Shown piece after piece: positions 1 to 10,693 of a DNA stretch of 64,000 nucleotides; positions within the stretch are counted from its first letter, which is position 1; each line of letters opens with the position of its first letter. The stretch is taken from positions 24,569,501 to 24,633,500 of the forward strand of contig NC_068560.1 in assembly GCF_022201045.2 (NCBI RefSeq). The letters are read 5' to 3'. A model generated the notes under the pieces. That model saw only the letters and a program-made list of their open reading frames with translations, did no database searches and was not told the origin of the DNA. The DNA comes from Citrus sinensis (taxonomy: Eukaryota > Streptophyta > Magnoliopsida > Sapindales > Rutaceae). The position numbers were made by a program, and so were the translations under genes.

Positions 1-2
1 AA

Positions 3-2261
3 GCCGAGACTTCTAAAGTCCCAATTGTTATAAAGAATTCTTATGATCTCACTCAAATTTTGGATAAAAAGAAAACAAAGAAGACGGTTCCTAATATCCA
101 AGATCTTCAGAAAACGATAAAAGAAATCAAATGTGAAATCAGAGATTTAAAAGAAAAACAAAAAAGTGATTCTGATACTATCCAACTTCTTTTACAAAAA
201 CAATTGCAGGATAATTCAGACAATGAATCTAATCCTGATGATGGTGATGATATTAAAGTAGAAAACATTGAGTCAGTACCCAATGATTTCCTATTTGTTT
301 TAAAGCAAATCACCACAAGAAAGTATTTGATTAAACTCACTTTAATCTTTTCTGATGATTTTGCAATGGACGCCATTGCCCTTTTTGATACTGGCGCCGA
401 TTTAAATTGCATTAGAGAAGACATCGTCCCCAAAAGATTTCATGAAAAAACAAAAGAAAGACTTTCTGCCGCTAATAATTCAAAACTGAATGTTAGTTCC
501 AAGGTTGAAGCCTCAATCCATAATAATGGTTTTGATTTTAAAACTTCTTTTGTCCTCACAAATGATATTCATCATGCCATCATTTTGGGAACTCCTTTTA
601 TAAATCTTATAACTCCATATACTGTCAATTATGATAGTATATCCTTCAAAGCAACAAACAAGAGACTTGTTTTCCCTTTTATTGAAAAACCTAAAACAAG
701 GAATTTGAATATTGTTAAAGCCTGTTCTGTTTATCAAAACAGAATAAATAACCTACTTAAATCAAAACAGTGTGATTTAATATTTTTACAAAAGGATTTA
801 AACTTAAAAAGAATTGAAAGCCAATTGCAAAGTAATTTCATTAAAAGAAAGATTTCTGATTTCAAAACCCTCATTGAAAAAGAAATGTGTGCTGATCTAC
901 CTTCTGCTTTTTGGGACAGAAAACAACACATGGTAGATCTACCTTATGAAACTTCTTTTAATGAAAGACAGATCCCCACTAAAGCACGTCCAATCCAGAT
1001 GAACATGGAATTGGAACAACATTGCAAAAATGAAATCAAAGATTTAGAGTCAAAAGGACTCATTGTTAAGTCAAGGTCCCCATGGTCTTGTGCCGCTTTT
1101 TATGTTAATAAAAACTCTGAAATTGAAAGAGGCACTCCTAGATTAGTTATAAACTACAAACCTCTTAATAACGCTCTAAAATGGATTAGGTATCCAATAC
1201 CTAATAAAAAGGATTTACTTCAAAAACTATGTTCTGCTCTTATTTTTTCAAAATTCGACATGAAATCTGGTTTTTGGTAAATTCAAATTCATCCTAATGA
1301 TCGTTACAAAACTGCTTTTACTGTTCCATTTGGACAGTATGAGTGGACTGTTATGCCCTTTGGTTTAAAGAATGCACCCTCAGAATTTCAAAGAATTATG
1401 AATGATATTTATAATCCTTATTCTGATTTTTGCATTGTTTACATTGACGATGTATTGATATTTTCAAATTCTATCGATCAACATTTCAAACATTTAAAGA
1501 CTTTTTATTTTGCCACCAGAAAGGCTGGATTGGCAATTTCCAGTTCTAAAGTTTCTTTATTTCAAACAAAAGTCAGATTCCTTGGTCATCATATTTCTAA
1601 AGGAACAATCACTCCAATCGAGAGATCTCTTTTGTTTGCTGATAAATTTCCTGATAAAATTCTTGACAAAACCCAATTACAAAGATTTCTTGGAAGTTTA
1701 AATTATGTTTTTGATTTTTGTCCTAACATTAATAGGATGTCTAAACCCTTGCATGATAGATTAAAGAAAAAACATGTTCCTTGGACAGATGAACATACCA
1801 AGGTTGTAAAGCTTATAAAGAATTCTGTGAAAAGCATCCCATGTTTATATCTTGCTAATCCTACATTACCTAAAATTGTTGAAACTGATGCATCTAATTT
1901 AGGTTATGGAGGCATATTAAAGCAAAAAGAAAATGATAAAGAACAGATAGTACAATATGTTTCTGCACATTGGAATGATTGCCAGAAAAATTATTCTACT
2001 ATCAAAAAAGAAATCATTTCCATTGTTTTATGCATTACAAAATTTCAAAGTGATTTATTAAATCAAAAATTTCTACTTAGAATTGATTGCAAAGCTGCAA
2101 AACATGTTTTGGAAAAAAATGTTCAAAATATTGCATCAAAACAGATTTTTGCACGATGGCAAGCCATTTTAAGTGTTTTTGATTTTGATATTGAATATAT
2201 TAAAGGTGATACAAATTTTATTCCTGATTTTCTAACTCGGGAATTTCTTCAAAACAGATAA
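3..2261 (+). pseudogene. Endogenous florendovirus-like ORF1, 3' part: protease, reverse transcriptase, RNase H
   Basis: This is the C-terminal half of a caulimovirid polyprotein and runs off the left edge of the window. The frame is open from base 3. A retropepsin-type active site (DTGAD) is encoded near 388-402. It is followed by reverse transcriptase sequence including the YIDD catalytic box near 1440-1452, and an RNase H domain from about 1870 to 2255. The movement-protein and coat-protein regions expected upstream in this family are not in front of it here. A TAA nonsense codon at 1278-1280 interrupts the reverse transcriptase; the same frame is open on both sides. Its stop overlaps the ORF2 start as TAATG. 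Absence of LTRs or an integrase, and the caulimovirid promoter and coat fragment nearby, argue against a Ty3/Gypsy element. The florendovirus assignment rests on the ORF1-then-ORF2 order and is an inference. The copy cannot be functional as it stands. Confidence 0.85.
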
Positions 2262-3700
2262 TGCCGCCGAAGAAGAAAGACAAAGGTAAAGCTGTTCTTA
2301 AAGATTCTGAATCTAGAGCAATCTCTAAAGAACCCCAAGCTACCCCTTCTAAAGAAAAATTACTTTCTTCAGCCATGCCTATTAAATCTTGGATAGAAAT
2401 GGTTGAAGAACATGGTGCCCATTACAAAACCACTTCTTCTGATGACCAAGTAAAACAATGGATGAGTTCCATTACAAAGTCCCCTGAGCTTATGCTCGCC
2501 TTACAAAACCTTTCCCAAAGCCATATTTCCTCAAAAGAAGAAAAAGAAAACCCTATCTCCAAAGAAATCTCAAAACCCTCTTCTCAAAATGTGATTGTCT
2601 CTGGTGAAAGCTCTTCTTCCCAAATTGTGCTTTCCCAACCATCACCTTCAAAGAAAACCTCCGATTGGTTTGATAAAACCCATTTTCAAAATATTCTTTC
2701 TTTAGAAGATGGATTTTACCATACTGATCCTTTCCAAGCAATTTCAAAGTTTTTCCCTAAGGGCTGGTTTTTTAAACCATGGGATTTAACAAAACCCCAG
2801 TCCTACTATCAAAACATTTTAGAAATCACTGATTCAGTTAAGTTCAAACATTTCTTTCTCAGTGAATCACATTCAGAACCAGCCTATTCCACGGCTACTA
2901 TTTTAAAAGTTTTGAGCTCAAACCAATGGGGTGACCTACTCCATAATTTTAAAACTTTCCCTTTAAATTTTCAAACACGTTTACCTCATTGTCGGACTTA
3001 TTCCTACTAGGATTACCAACAAGCCTGGTATAACACCTTTTTTATCCAAAATCCCAAAAAATCCCATTCTTGGTTATTTTTCTTCAACCCAAAGATAACC
3101 GTCCAAAGCCTTCCAAACTGGTTCCATCATTGGTGGAATACTTTTGGCCCAATACCACAAATTTTAACCCCGAATGCCACCCATTGTTTAAACCTCTTCA
3201 AAGCCCATTATACTCCTTCTGAATCCGAGAAAAGGTTTCCCCCCTTTCTCTGTTTCTGTACAAATTTCTTCCTTCTATGGGTATGGATGTGGAACCTTAG
3301 GCTTCATACCCAAGATTCCCAACTCATCCTTCAAAGAACCTTTAAAGTAAAATGGTGGTCCAAATTTGATGAACAATCAAAATTGACTGAAAATTTGGTC
3401 CGAGATTGGCTCTCTGCCAAAGGCCTTCTTCAACCCACCATAACACATTCCAAAGCCCAACAAACCTTTTTGACCCAAAAGTCCAAAGCCCAATCGCTAT
3501 TGGCAAGTGCCAAAACAGAATAAGAATACTTCAAAGCCATGGAACAGCTCCTCGCCTCCCGGTCAAAGTCATCAGTAGCTGACACCTCTGAAGACGAAGA
3601 CGAAGATGAAGATGAAGATGAAGAACCATTCATTTCTCTTGGAGACGAGAATGAAGATTATTGTTTTGGAATTTTTTCTCCTTTAAAGCATTGTAAATAA
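2261..3700 (+). pseudogene. Florendovirus-like ORF2 (unknown function), interrupted
   Basis: The ATG overlaps the ORF1 stop codon (TAATG at 2259-2263). One reading frame runs to a terminal TAA at 3698-3700, about 480 codons, with two in-frame stops, TAG at 3008-3010 and TAA at 3521-3523. The N-terminus is lysine-rich. The middle is Ser/Lys-rich and probably disordered. The central part is rich in Trp and Phe, and the C-terminus is a run of Asp/Glu (about 3590-3630). I recognise no enzymatic domain. Endogenous florendoviruses are known to carry a second ORF of unknown function in this position, which is the basis for the call. Parts of this ORF recur at 5675-5973 (direct) and 6254-6864 (inverted). 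Confidence 0.7.
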
Positions 3701-3834
3701 CTATTTAGTTATTTACTTAAAAAAAAAAATTGTATCTTCGGGTGGTCCTCTGGACACAAGTGAGAGCGCACATGTCTCTTCACCCGTATCGTATTTTTGT
3801 ACAAAGAATCGACTATTCAAAGATACGATCCAAA

Positions 3835-3945
3835 TGTTACTGTGCACTTAAAGCTCCACTACAGTGAACAGTGCAGATTTCCAGAGTTTACTATGTACTT
3901 AAAATCCCGCTACAGTGAACAATTTAAAGATCTTTGTATATAAAC
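3835..3945 (+). promoter_or_regulatory. Pararetroviral promoter, copy 1
   Basis: A canonical TATA box, TATATAAA, lies at 3937-3944, 237 bases after the ORF2 terminal stop. Immediately upstream are two imperfect direct repeats of about 40 bases, near 3838-3877 and 3888-3927, each containing CTACAGTGAACA. Caulimovirid genomes have a single strong promoter in the large intergenic region in front of ORF1, and this position and layout fit. Transcription would start around 3965-3975. Activity in the host is not shown by the sequence. Confidence 0.65.
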
Positions 3946-4875
3946 CGAGAGGAAGACTCAGACTCCTCAGGTTTTTCATTTCTAAGTTTAGAACTTCTCT
4001 CTCTCTTCCTCTCTCCCTAGAATTCTCTCTCCCTTCTCTCTAGAATTCTCTCTCTCTCTCTCTCTCTCTGGGAATAGGAATCTGGAATCCGAAGACAAAA
4101 AGGAATTTCTCCTGTCTTCAGATTAATTTCCTATTATTTCCCTTTCTTCTCTACAAAGAAAACCAACCGATGTAAGCATTTCATTCCAGTTTTATTAAAG
4201 CATTTGTAATGTTATTTAAAGCATTTTAATTTCCGCACTTTAAATTTCAGCAATTTAAATTTCTGCAATTTAATTTTATGAAACATTTAAATTTCCGCAA
4301 TTTACATTTAAAGCATTTAAATTTCAGTCTTTTAAAGCTTTCTATGCATGCTCTGCAGACTGATCTGTATCAGATCTGCCGTATAAATTATACGTTCCTC
4401 TGAGGCAAAGAGACCAGATCTCGATCCTCAGTTGTAAAATCTTCTCTTCTCCCTCCATTCCTTCAGAGCACCATTTCCGGGAACCGGATCTAGTACTGTG
4501 TTTGCACCCAAGCCTTTAGATGTATGTGTTGCTAGGCTTGCTAAACAATTTAACAAAGATCTGGTAAATTATTTAAAATCTGACAACTGCGTTTAAAGAA
4601 CTTAATTATTATCCGGTAAAGCAAAAGTGATTTGGTATATCAGCTGGAATACTCGAGAGTGCGGGCTACTGGTCCAAAGGGTTATTAAAAATCGGCTTTA
4701 AAATAACTAAGCCGGAACCATCTCTCAGATAACAACGCTACGTACCATATCAAGTTTAAAATTTTGACTAGCCGTGTTACATCCAAAGCAAAGCAATTTC
4801 ATTTAAAGAATCTAAACATTATTCGGTAAAGCACTCTGTATAAAACAAATCAACCGCAATTCAATTTCATTTTAA
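3946..4875 (+). other. Pararetroviral leader / intergenic region
   Basis: This non-coding stretch follows the viral TATA box. It has a CT-rich tract with a (CT)n run at about 3990-4071. Next comes a low-complexity block at about 4195-4335, built from repeated variants of AATTTCNGCAATTTAA. A pair of imperfect ~40-base repeats follows, near 4587-4625 and 4800-4838, both containing CGGTAAAGCA. Long structured leaders are usual in Caulimoviridae. The region leads into coat-protein coding sequence without any movement-protein coding region, so a deletion lies in or after this leader. Confidence 0.5.
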
Positions 4876-5676
4876 TCAAAGCAATCCATAAAGAATTATT
4901 TTGAAAGCACATCCATCCTTCGATCCCATTTCCTTCTGGATGCTGTTGCTACTCTTATTTTGACAATTTCCCTCCATTTCATTGGTGACCCTTCACACCT
5001 TCGTGATAAAAACGCTGAGTTACTACATAACTTAAGATGTAGGAAACTTAGTGAATTTCAAAGCTACAAAACCTCATTTTTTACCAGACTATTTCTAAGA
5101 GATGATGCAAATCATATAACTTGGAAAGAAAAATTCCTTGCTGGATTACCTACCCTTCTGGGTGAAAAAGTAAGAAATTCCATTAAAGCCCTTTATGATA
5201 ATCGTATTCCTTATGACGAGCTTACCTATGGTGAACTTGTCAGTTTCGTCAATAAAGAAGGTTTAAAGATTTGTCAAGATTTGAAATTACAGAAACGTCT
5301 TAAGTGGGAACTTAAAAAGTCTAAACAAGAGTTAGGCGGTTTCTGTAAACAATTCAATTATGACCCCTTTAAAACTTCTTATTCCAAAGATTGTAATGCC
5401 GAGTGTTCTACTAAACCCCGCAGGAAACATTACAAATCAAAAAATTTTAGGAAACCCTTTCGTAATTTTAGAGAACTTCCTTATAAGAAACCTTCGAGAC
5501 CTTATAAGAAACCCAAATTCTCTAAAAGAAAAGAGTTTAGAGCCAAACCAAAGACCCCTTTCAATTACAAAGAAGCTATATGTCATAAATGTGGCATGAA
5601 AGGTCATACTGTAAATTATTGCAGGATGAAAAAAAAGCTTGATTCACTACTGCTAGATACAGAGTCATCTGAGTAG
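4876..5676 (+). pseudogene. Florendovirus-like coat-protein C-terminal fragment with CCHC zinc knuckle
   Basis: An open frame without an ATG runs from about 4876 to a TAG at 5674-5676. Recognisable capsid similarity begins near 4924. The first two thirds match the conserved core of caulimovirid coat proteins. It is followed by a Lys/Arg-rich stretch and a zinc knuckle with C-x2-C-x4-H-x4-C spacing at about 5581-5622, the hallmark of caulimovirid capsid proteins. The 5' part of the coat protein and the entire movement-protein region are missing. The terminal TAG is formed at the junction where sequence switches abruptly to a second copy of the ORF2 tail, so it is a rearrangement product. The fragment cannot make a complete capsid protein. 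Confidence 0.8.
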
Positions 5677-6253
5677 ATTGGCTCTCTGCCAAAGGCCTTC
5701 TTCAACCCACCATAACACATTCCAAAGCCCAACAAACCTTTTTGACCCAAAAGTCCAAAGCCCAATCGCTATTGGCAAGTGCCAAAACAGAATAAGAATA
5801 CTTCAAAGCCATGGAACAGCTCCTCCTCTCCCGGTCAAAGTCATCAGTAGCTGACACCTCTGAAGACGAAGACGAAGATGAAGATGAAGATGAAGAACCA
5901 TTCATTTCTCTTGGAGACGAGAATGAAGATGATTGTTTTGGAATTTTTTCTCCTTTAAAGCATTGTAAATAACTATTTAGTTATTTACTTAAAAAAAAAA
6001 ATTGTATCTTCGGGTGGTTCTCTGGACACAAGTGAGAGCGCACATGTCTCTTCACCCGTATCGTATTTTTGTACAAAGAATCAACTATTCAAAGATACGA
6101 TCCAAATGTTACTGTGCACTTAAAGCTCCGCTACAGTGAACAGTGCAGATTTCCAGAGTTTACTGTGCACTTAAAATCCCGCTACAGTGAACAATTTAAA
6201 GATCTTTGTATATAAACCGAGAGGAAGACTCAGACTCCTCAGGTTTTTCATTT
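5675..6253 (+). repeat. Direct duplicate of ORF2 3' end plus viral promoter
   Basis: These 579 bases repeat 3403-3981, with about ten differences by eye. They contain the ORF2 C-terminal coding remnant, including the same in-frame TAA (5793-5795) and the Asp/Glu run, then the intergenic region and promoter. The left junction abuts the coat-protein fragment. The right junction, at 6253/6254, abuts an inverted ORF2 piece. The match ends on both sides without target-site duplications that I can see, so rearrangement rather than transposition is likely. Confidence 0.9.
6105..6216 (+). promoter_or_regulatory. Pararetroviral promoter, copy 2
   Basis: TATATAAA lies at 6209-6216, preceded by the same pair of CTACAGTGAACA repeats as copy 1. 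The predicted start site, near 6235-6245, is only about 10-20 bases before the inverted ORF2 segment. Any transcript would therefore be antisense to ORF2. Confidence 0.6.
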
Positions 6254-6864
6254 GGTAAACGTGTTTGAAAATTTAAAGGGAAAGTTTTAAAATTATGGAG
6301 TAGGTCACCTCATTGGTTTGGGCTCAAAACTTTTAAAATAGTAGCCGTGGAATAGGCTGGTTCTGAATGTGATTCACTGAGAAAGAAATGTTTGAACTTA
6401 ACTGAATCAGTGATTTCTAAAATGCTTTGATAGTAGGACTGGGGTTTTGTTAAATCCCATGGTTTAAAAAACCAGCCCTTAGGGAAAAACTTTGAAATTG
6501 CTTGGAAAGGATCAGCATGGTAAAATCCATCTTCTAAAGAAATAATATTTTGAAAATGGGTTTTATCAAACCAATCGGAGGTTTTCTTTGAAGGTGATGG
6601 TTGGGAAAGCACAATTTGGGAAGAAGAGCTTTCACTAGAGACAATCACATTTTGAGAAGAGGGTTTTGAGATTTCTTTGGAGATAGGGTTTTCTTTTTCT
6701 TCTTTTGAGGAAATCTGGCTTTGGGAAAGGTTTTGTAAGGCGAGCATAAGCTCAGGGGACTTTGTAATGGAACTCATCCATTGTTTTACTTGGTCATCAG
6801 AAGAAGTGGTTTTGTAATGGACACCATGTTCTTCAACCATTTCTATCCAAGATTTAATAGGCAT
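6254..6864 (-). pseudogene. Inverted fragment of florendovirus-like ORF2
   Basis: These 611 bases are the reverse complement of 2375-2985, with a modest number of substitutions and no net length change. On the minus strand the frame opens at an internal ATG (6862-6864) and ends at a TGA near 6310, caused by a substitution absent from the direct copy. The segment begins directly behind the second viral promoter and ends at a short AT-rich stretch leading into a trinucleotide microsatellite. Confidence 0.88.
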
Positions 6865-6898
6865 AACTTTAAGATTAAAGTATTTAATTTCCGCAACT

Positions 6899-6918
6899 TA
6901 ATAATAATAATAATAATA

Positions 6919-6967
<49 letters not shown>

Positions 6968-6987
6968 GTAGTAGTAGTAGTAGTAGT
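6899..6987. repeat. Compound trinucleotide microsatellite (AAT)n-(ATT)n-(AGT)n
   Basis: About 22 bases of AAT repeats switch to about 46 bases of ATT and then about 22 bases of AGT. The AAT/ATT switch makes the tract self-complementary. It marks the right border of the viral block. Confidence 0.95.
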
Positions 6988-9859
6988 TTCACGCCAACGA
7001 ACCTTTGGTCTGGGAAAGAAAGATCCTTTGCAACCACAGCGCTCATTTCCCAATGAATCCATCACCACCAATTTTATGCCCCTCTGATTCTTGAGATGCA
7101 TGGGTAGTTTCACCCCAAATGCAAATAGCAAACCTGAATCTGTATTGTGCATTAGCTAGGTATACGAATTTTAAGCTGTAAGAAAGCAAGTCTTATATAT
7201 ATGTCATGCATGCTACAACCATCTTTTTGTGCCCGCGAGTTTAGAACGACCTCGTTTTCGCAGAAGCCATAGTTTACTTTTGACACCTCCTTGTTTTGCC
7301 AATGATAAGCAAAAATGAATTGTATTTTGTCACGAAATAAAGAATCAATAGTATTCCAAGATAATAATAATGAATTAATTGCTTCTGTGTGTTGCTTATT
7401 GTTTGTAATTTTTTTGCTTTTTACAACATCGTTTCAATTCATTTATTCATGAATAAAAATTTAGTATGTATTAATTAGGTCCTCGTGGAGTATTAATTTA
7501 TTGAAGATTATTGTATATATAATTGATAAAGCATATCGATGATGATGTAAGGATCCAAACATTGTTATAATTACCAATTCTAGGTTGAAGATTGAATTCC
7601 AAATTCATTAATTTCAATCCTCAGTCATTAGTATTATCCCAACTTAAGCAAATATAATATTATTGATTAAAGAAATATAGGATAGCATAAACTTAATATC
7701 AAGATCGCCTTCAGGAATTTGGTCATTTTCAAGTGGCTTTGTTAGGAATATCAATTACTTGACAACCACAAAAAGACTAATTATTAAAATTGTTTTTTTG
7801 TTTGCCCGTTGTATTTTTTACTCGCTTTTTCTACGATATTGTTTTAATTTATTTCTTGAATAAAAAATTAGTATGTCTTGGATGTTCATAGAGTATTAAT
7901 TTATCAAGGATATTATTGTATAATTGTTAAAAGTGTGTTGACGATGATGTAACAATCTAAACAGTTTAAAAAGTTTTTATGAGAGCATGATTGATGATTC
8001 TAGACATAAACATGTTGGCTAATTCCTAGGAAGAAAGAGAAAATTTTGAGGAAGGGAGAAATTAAATGGTGTGCTTAAGATTGACCTTATTACTCGATGA
8101 ATGAGGCAATGAACAAGGGAATTATTCTTGGTTCTTCTCATGAAATTGCTAAAAAAAACCGTATTTGAGAGAGTAAAATGTATGCACAAAAATGTGCAAG
8201 CAAAAGCCCTTGAACTTCTAAAGTTTTGAATTTAAATCTATCGTTGAATTGTGCTCATTTTTAATAATTTTTTACCATGCGTACATTTATAAGAATGTGC
8301 AGTTATAATTTAATTATCTCTTAAGTATTCCTCGTATGTAATAATTATCAGTTATAGTTTCAACACTGGATTTAAATCAATTTATTTCAATCCTTAAAAT
8401 ACAATAATTCCTCGTCGAATAACAGTGAATGTGTAGACAGAGGCTATTCTAAGATAAATACATATACAATGAGAGAACATAAACAAAACTGGATGAATTT
8501 GGAATTATAGTAGTAAAGCCTGTTAACCGTTAGGTTACAAATCTGCCTAAACCAAAAGATCAATGGAAAAGGAAAGAGGAAACTAAATTATAGAAATATG
8601 CAATGTATGTCTTTCAATCTATTAGTGGTAACCTAAACTGAAAAGCACTGTTAGAAGAATAGTTGAAAAATTTAAAACATGTTTGTAAATTGTAAGGAAA
8701 TTTGGAATTAATTTTTGGGATACCTATCACTCAATTCAAAGAGTGATGTTACATTTTACAATCACAAGTAGTGTCTCGTTAGCTAAAGTGAGGTGGTAGT
8801 CATTTGTATTAGATGATTAAATAGGTAAATAAATAATTTTACTGGTCATGAAATTGGTCATCTATGAGTGAGTGCCACCTAACACGCAATAATTCTAATG
8901 GAAAATGTAAAAAGAAAATAAAGTTGAGGGAACTTAAATGGACGCATGTGTTCTATATTTTTTCACATTGGCTGCAAATTTGGAATGTAATTTGAAATAA
9001 ATTCACCATATCTTTTGGATGAATTTTGAATTATAAGTAGCAAATAAAGCCGTGTGTATATAGCAAGCAATCTATTGAATCAAAAGAATCTGCAAGAAAA
9101 GGAAGAAAAAAGAAAAAGAAAACTAGGTACATCAAGAAAAGGAAACGTATACTCAATCGGGAATTGCTTAAACCCGATCGGGTTTCACACTATTTTTGTC
9201 AGTATTTTTTCTTTATTATTATTTTTTATGTGAATATTGATGCTCATACGTTTATGTAATGCATGTATAGGTTTAGGACATGGAACCGAAGTAATGGAAA
9301 TGTCAAATTAGGCCAAGCCAGCCAGTTAATGTTGAATGCCCCATTGACACTGATTGTAAAATGATCTGCCCTGAATGCAATTGCAAGTGCAACGCCCATA
9401 TCTGTGATTGCACTTGAAAGTTGACAAAATTTAATGAAATAAAATTTTCTTTTGTACCATCCATGTTTCAGTATAAAAATAAAAGGCAAGGAACATGTTG
9501 AAACCAAACTAAGCTTAATTCCTCAGGATCCACTCTTAAATAATTTAATTTCAGAATTACACCGATAATAAACAAGCTCGATGTAATTAATTCTTAATTA
9601 ATAAAGAGAACAAACAGAACAACAAGAATAAGATCAGAAGCAAGCAATTGATGGCAGATATTTATAGTGGTTCAGCTTCAAGCAAGCCTACATCCACTGT
9701 CAAAAGAGAAACAATATTTCAATAATCTGACTTTTCCAAGATACAATGTTGCTAAAAGTGTGTAACTAAATCACCATATCTAATCACTCATGAGACCTTT
9801 TTATACATAGAGAGATCGATCTAGAAGGATCATATACCAGCCAGGTTACATATTTCTGA
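6988..9859. repeat. Gene-poor stretch of diverged local repeats
   Basis: No convincing gene. The stretch around 7225-7380 resembles 17020-17180, the downstream flank of the coiled-coil pseudogene. 7385-7560 and 7795-7965 are diverged copies of each other and of 11530-11705. 7785-8830 as a whole resembles 11515-12560. A shorter echo occurs at about 9014-9120. By eye these copies share long runs with many small indels, so they are old duplications. A perfect 16-base palindrome, AAACCCGATCGGGTTT, lies at 9170-9185. The short open frames here are AT-rich and resemble nothing I know. Confidence 0.6.
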
Positions 9860-10693
9860 GTTTGTTGTCAAATCCCAAAAGATTCTCGGTTATATAACAA
9901 CCTTAACATCCATTTGAACTAGCTGATAGACATATGTTAAGGCTTCATCCACTTTGTTTTGCAATACGGCAAATGAGGATGTCGTTTTTGATACCTTAGA
10001 AGCTACAACCATCTCTATATAAAAAAGTAGCCACACTCTAAAATCTTTTTCATCTTTTTTTATTTTGGGTTTGTTTTCAAACCCAGAAGATTCCCGCTCA
10101 TATAATGACTTTAACAACCATTTAAACCAGCTAATAGACACGTGTCAAGACTTCATCCATTTTGTTTTGCAATACGGCAAGTGAGGATGTCGTTTTTGAT
10201 ACCTTAAAAGGTACAACCATCTCTATAAAAAGAGTAGCTACTCACTCTAAAATCTTCTTCATCTTCTTGATTATGGGTTTGTTGTCAAATCCTATAAGAT
10301 TCCTACTTATATAACGACCTTAACAACTATTTGAACCAGTTGACAGACACGTGTCAAGGATTCATCTATTTTGTTTTGCAATACAGCAAATGAGGATATT
10401 GTTTTGGATTCCCCAGAAGTTATAACCATCTCTATAAAAAGAGTAGCCACTCACTCTAAAATCTTTTTCATCTTCTTGATTCTAGGTTTGTTGTCAAACC
10501 CCAGAAGATTCCCGCTCATATAATGACCTTAACAGCCATTTGAACTAGTTGATAGACACGTGTCGAGGCTTCATCTATTTTGTTTTGCAAAACGGAAAAT
10601 TAGGCTGCGTTTTTTATACTTCATAAGCTACAACCATCTCTATATAAAGAGTAACCACTCACCCTAAAATCTTCTTCATCTTCTTGATTCTAA
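9860..10693 (+). repeat. Four tandem ~209-bp promoter-like units
   Basis: Four units start at about 9860, 10069, 10277 and 10486, spaced 208-209 bases. Each runs from a GTTTGTTGTCAAA-like start through a bZIP/bHLH-type site to a TATA box and a CT-rich leader-like segment. The palindrome GACACGTGTC (G-box core CACGTG) is intact at 10137-10146, 10346-10355 and 10555-10564. In unit 1 it is altered to GACATATGTT (9929-9938). TATA boxes lie near 10016, 10224, 10433 and 10641, about 80 bases after each G-box. The last unit leads into the coiled-coil ORF at 10783. The array therefore looks like an amplified core promoter. Confidence 0.8.

Noticed and set aside
4360..4650. Candidate reverse-transcription primer-binding sites (CTGTATCAGATC near 4366 and TGGTATATCAGC at 4633)
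   Set aside because: Both only partly match the initiator tRNA-Met complement used by caulimovirids and neither has supporting context, so no site is annotated.
9244..9507. 87-codon minus-strand open frame
   Set aside because: No recognisable motif, no promoter or splice context, and it lies within decayed repeats.
9600..9720. Sequence reminiscent of plant LTR ends (TATAGTGGTTC and GCCTACATCCACTG)
   Set aside because: Only a short similarity, with no second LTR, TG..CA ends or target duplication found.
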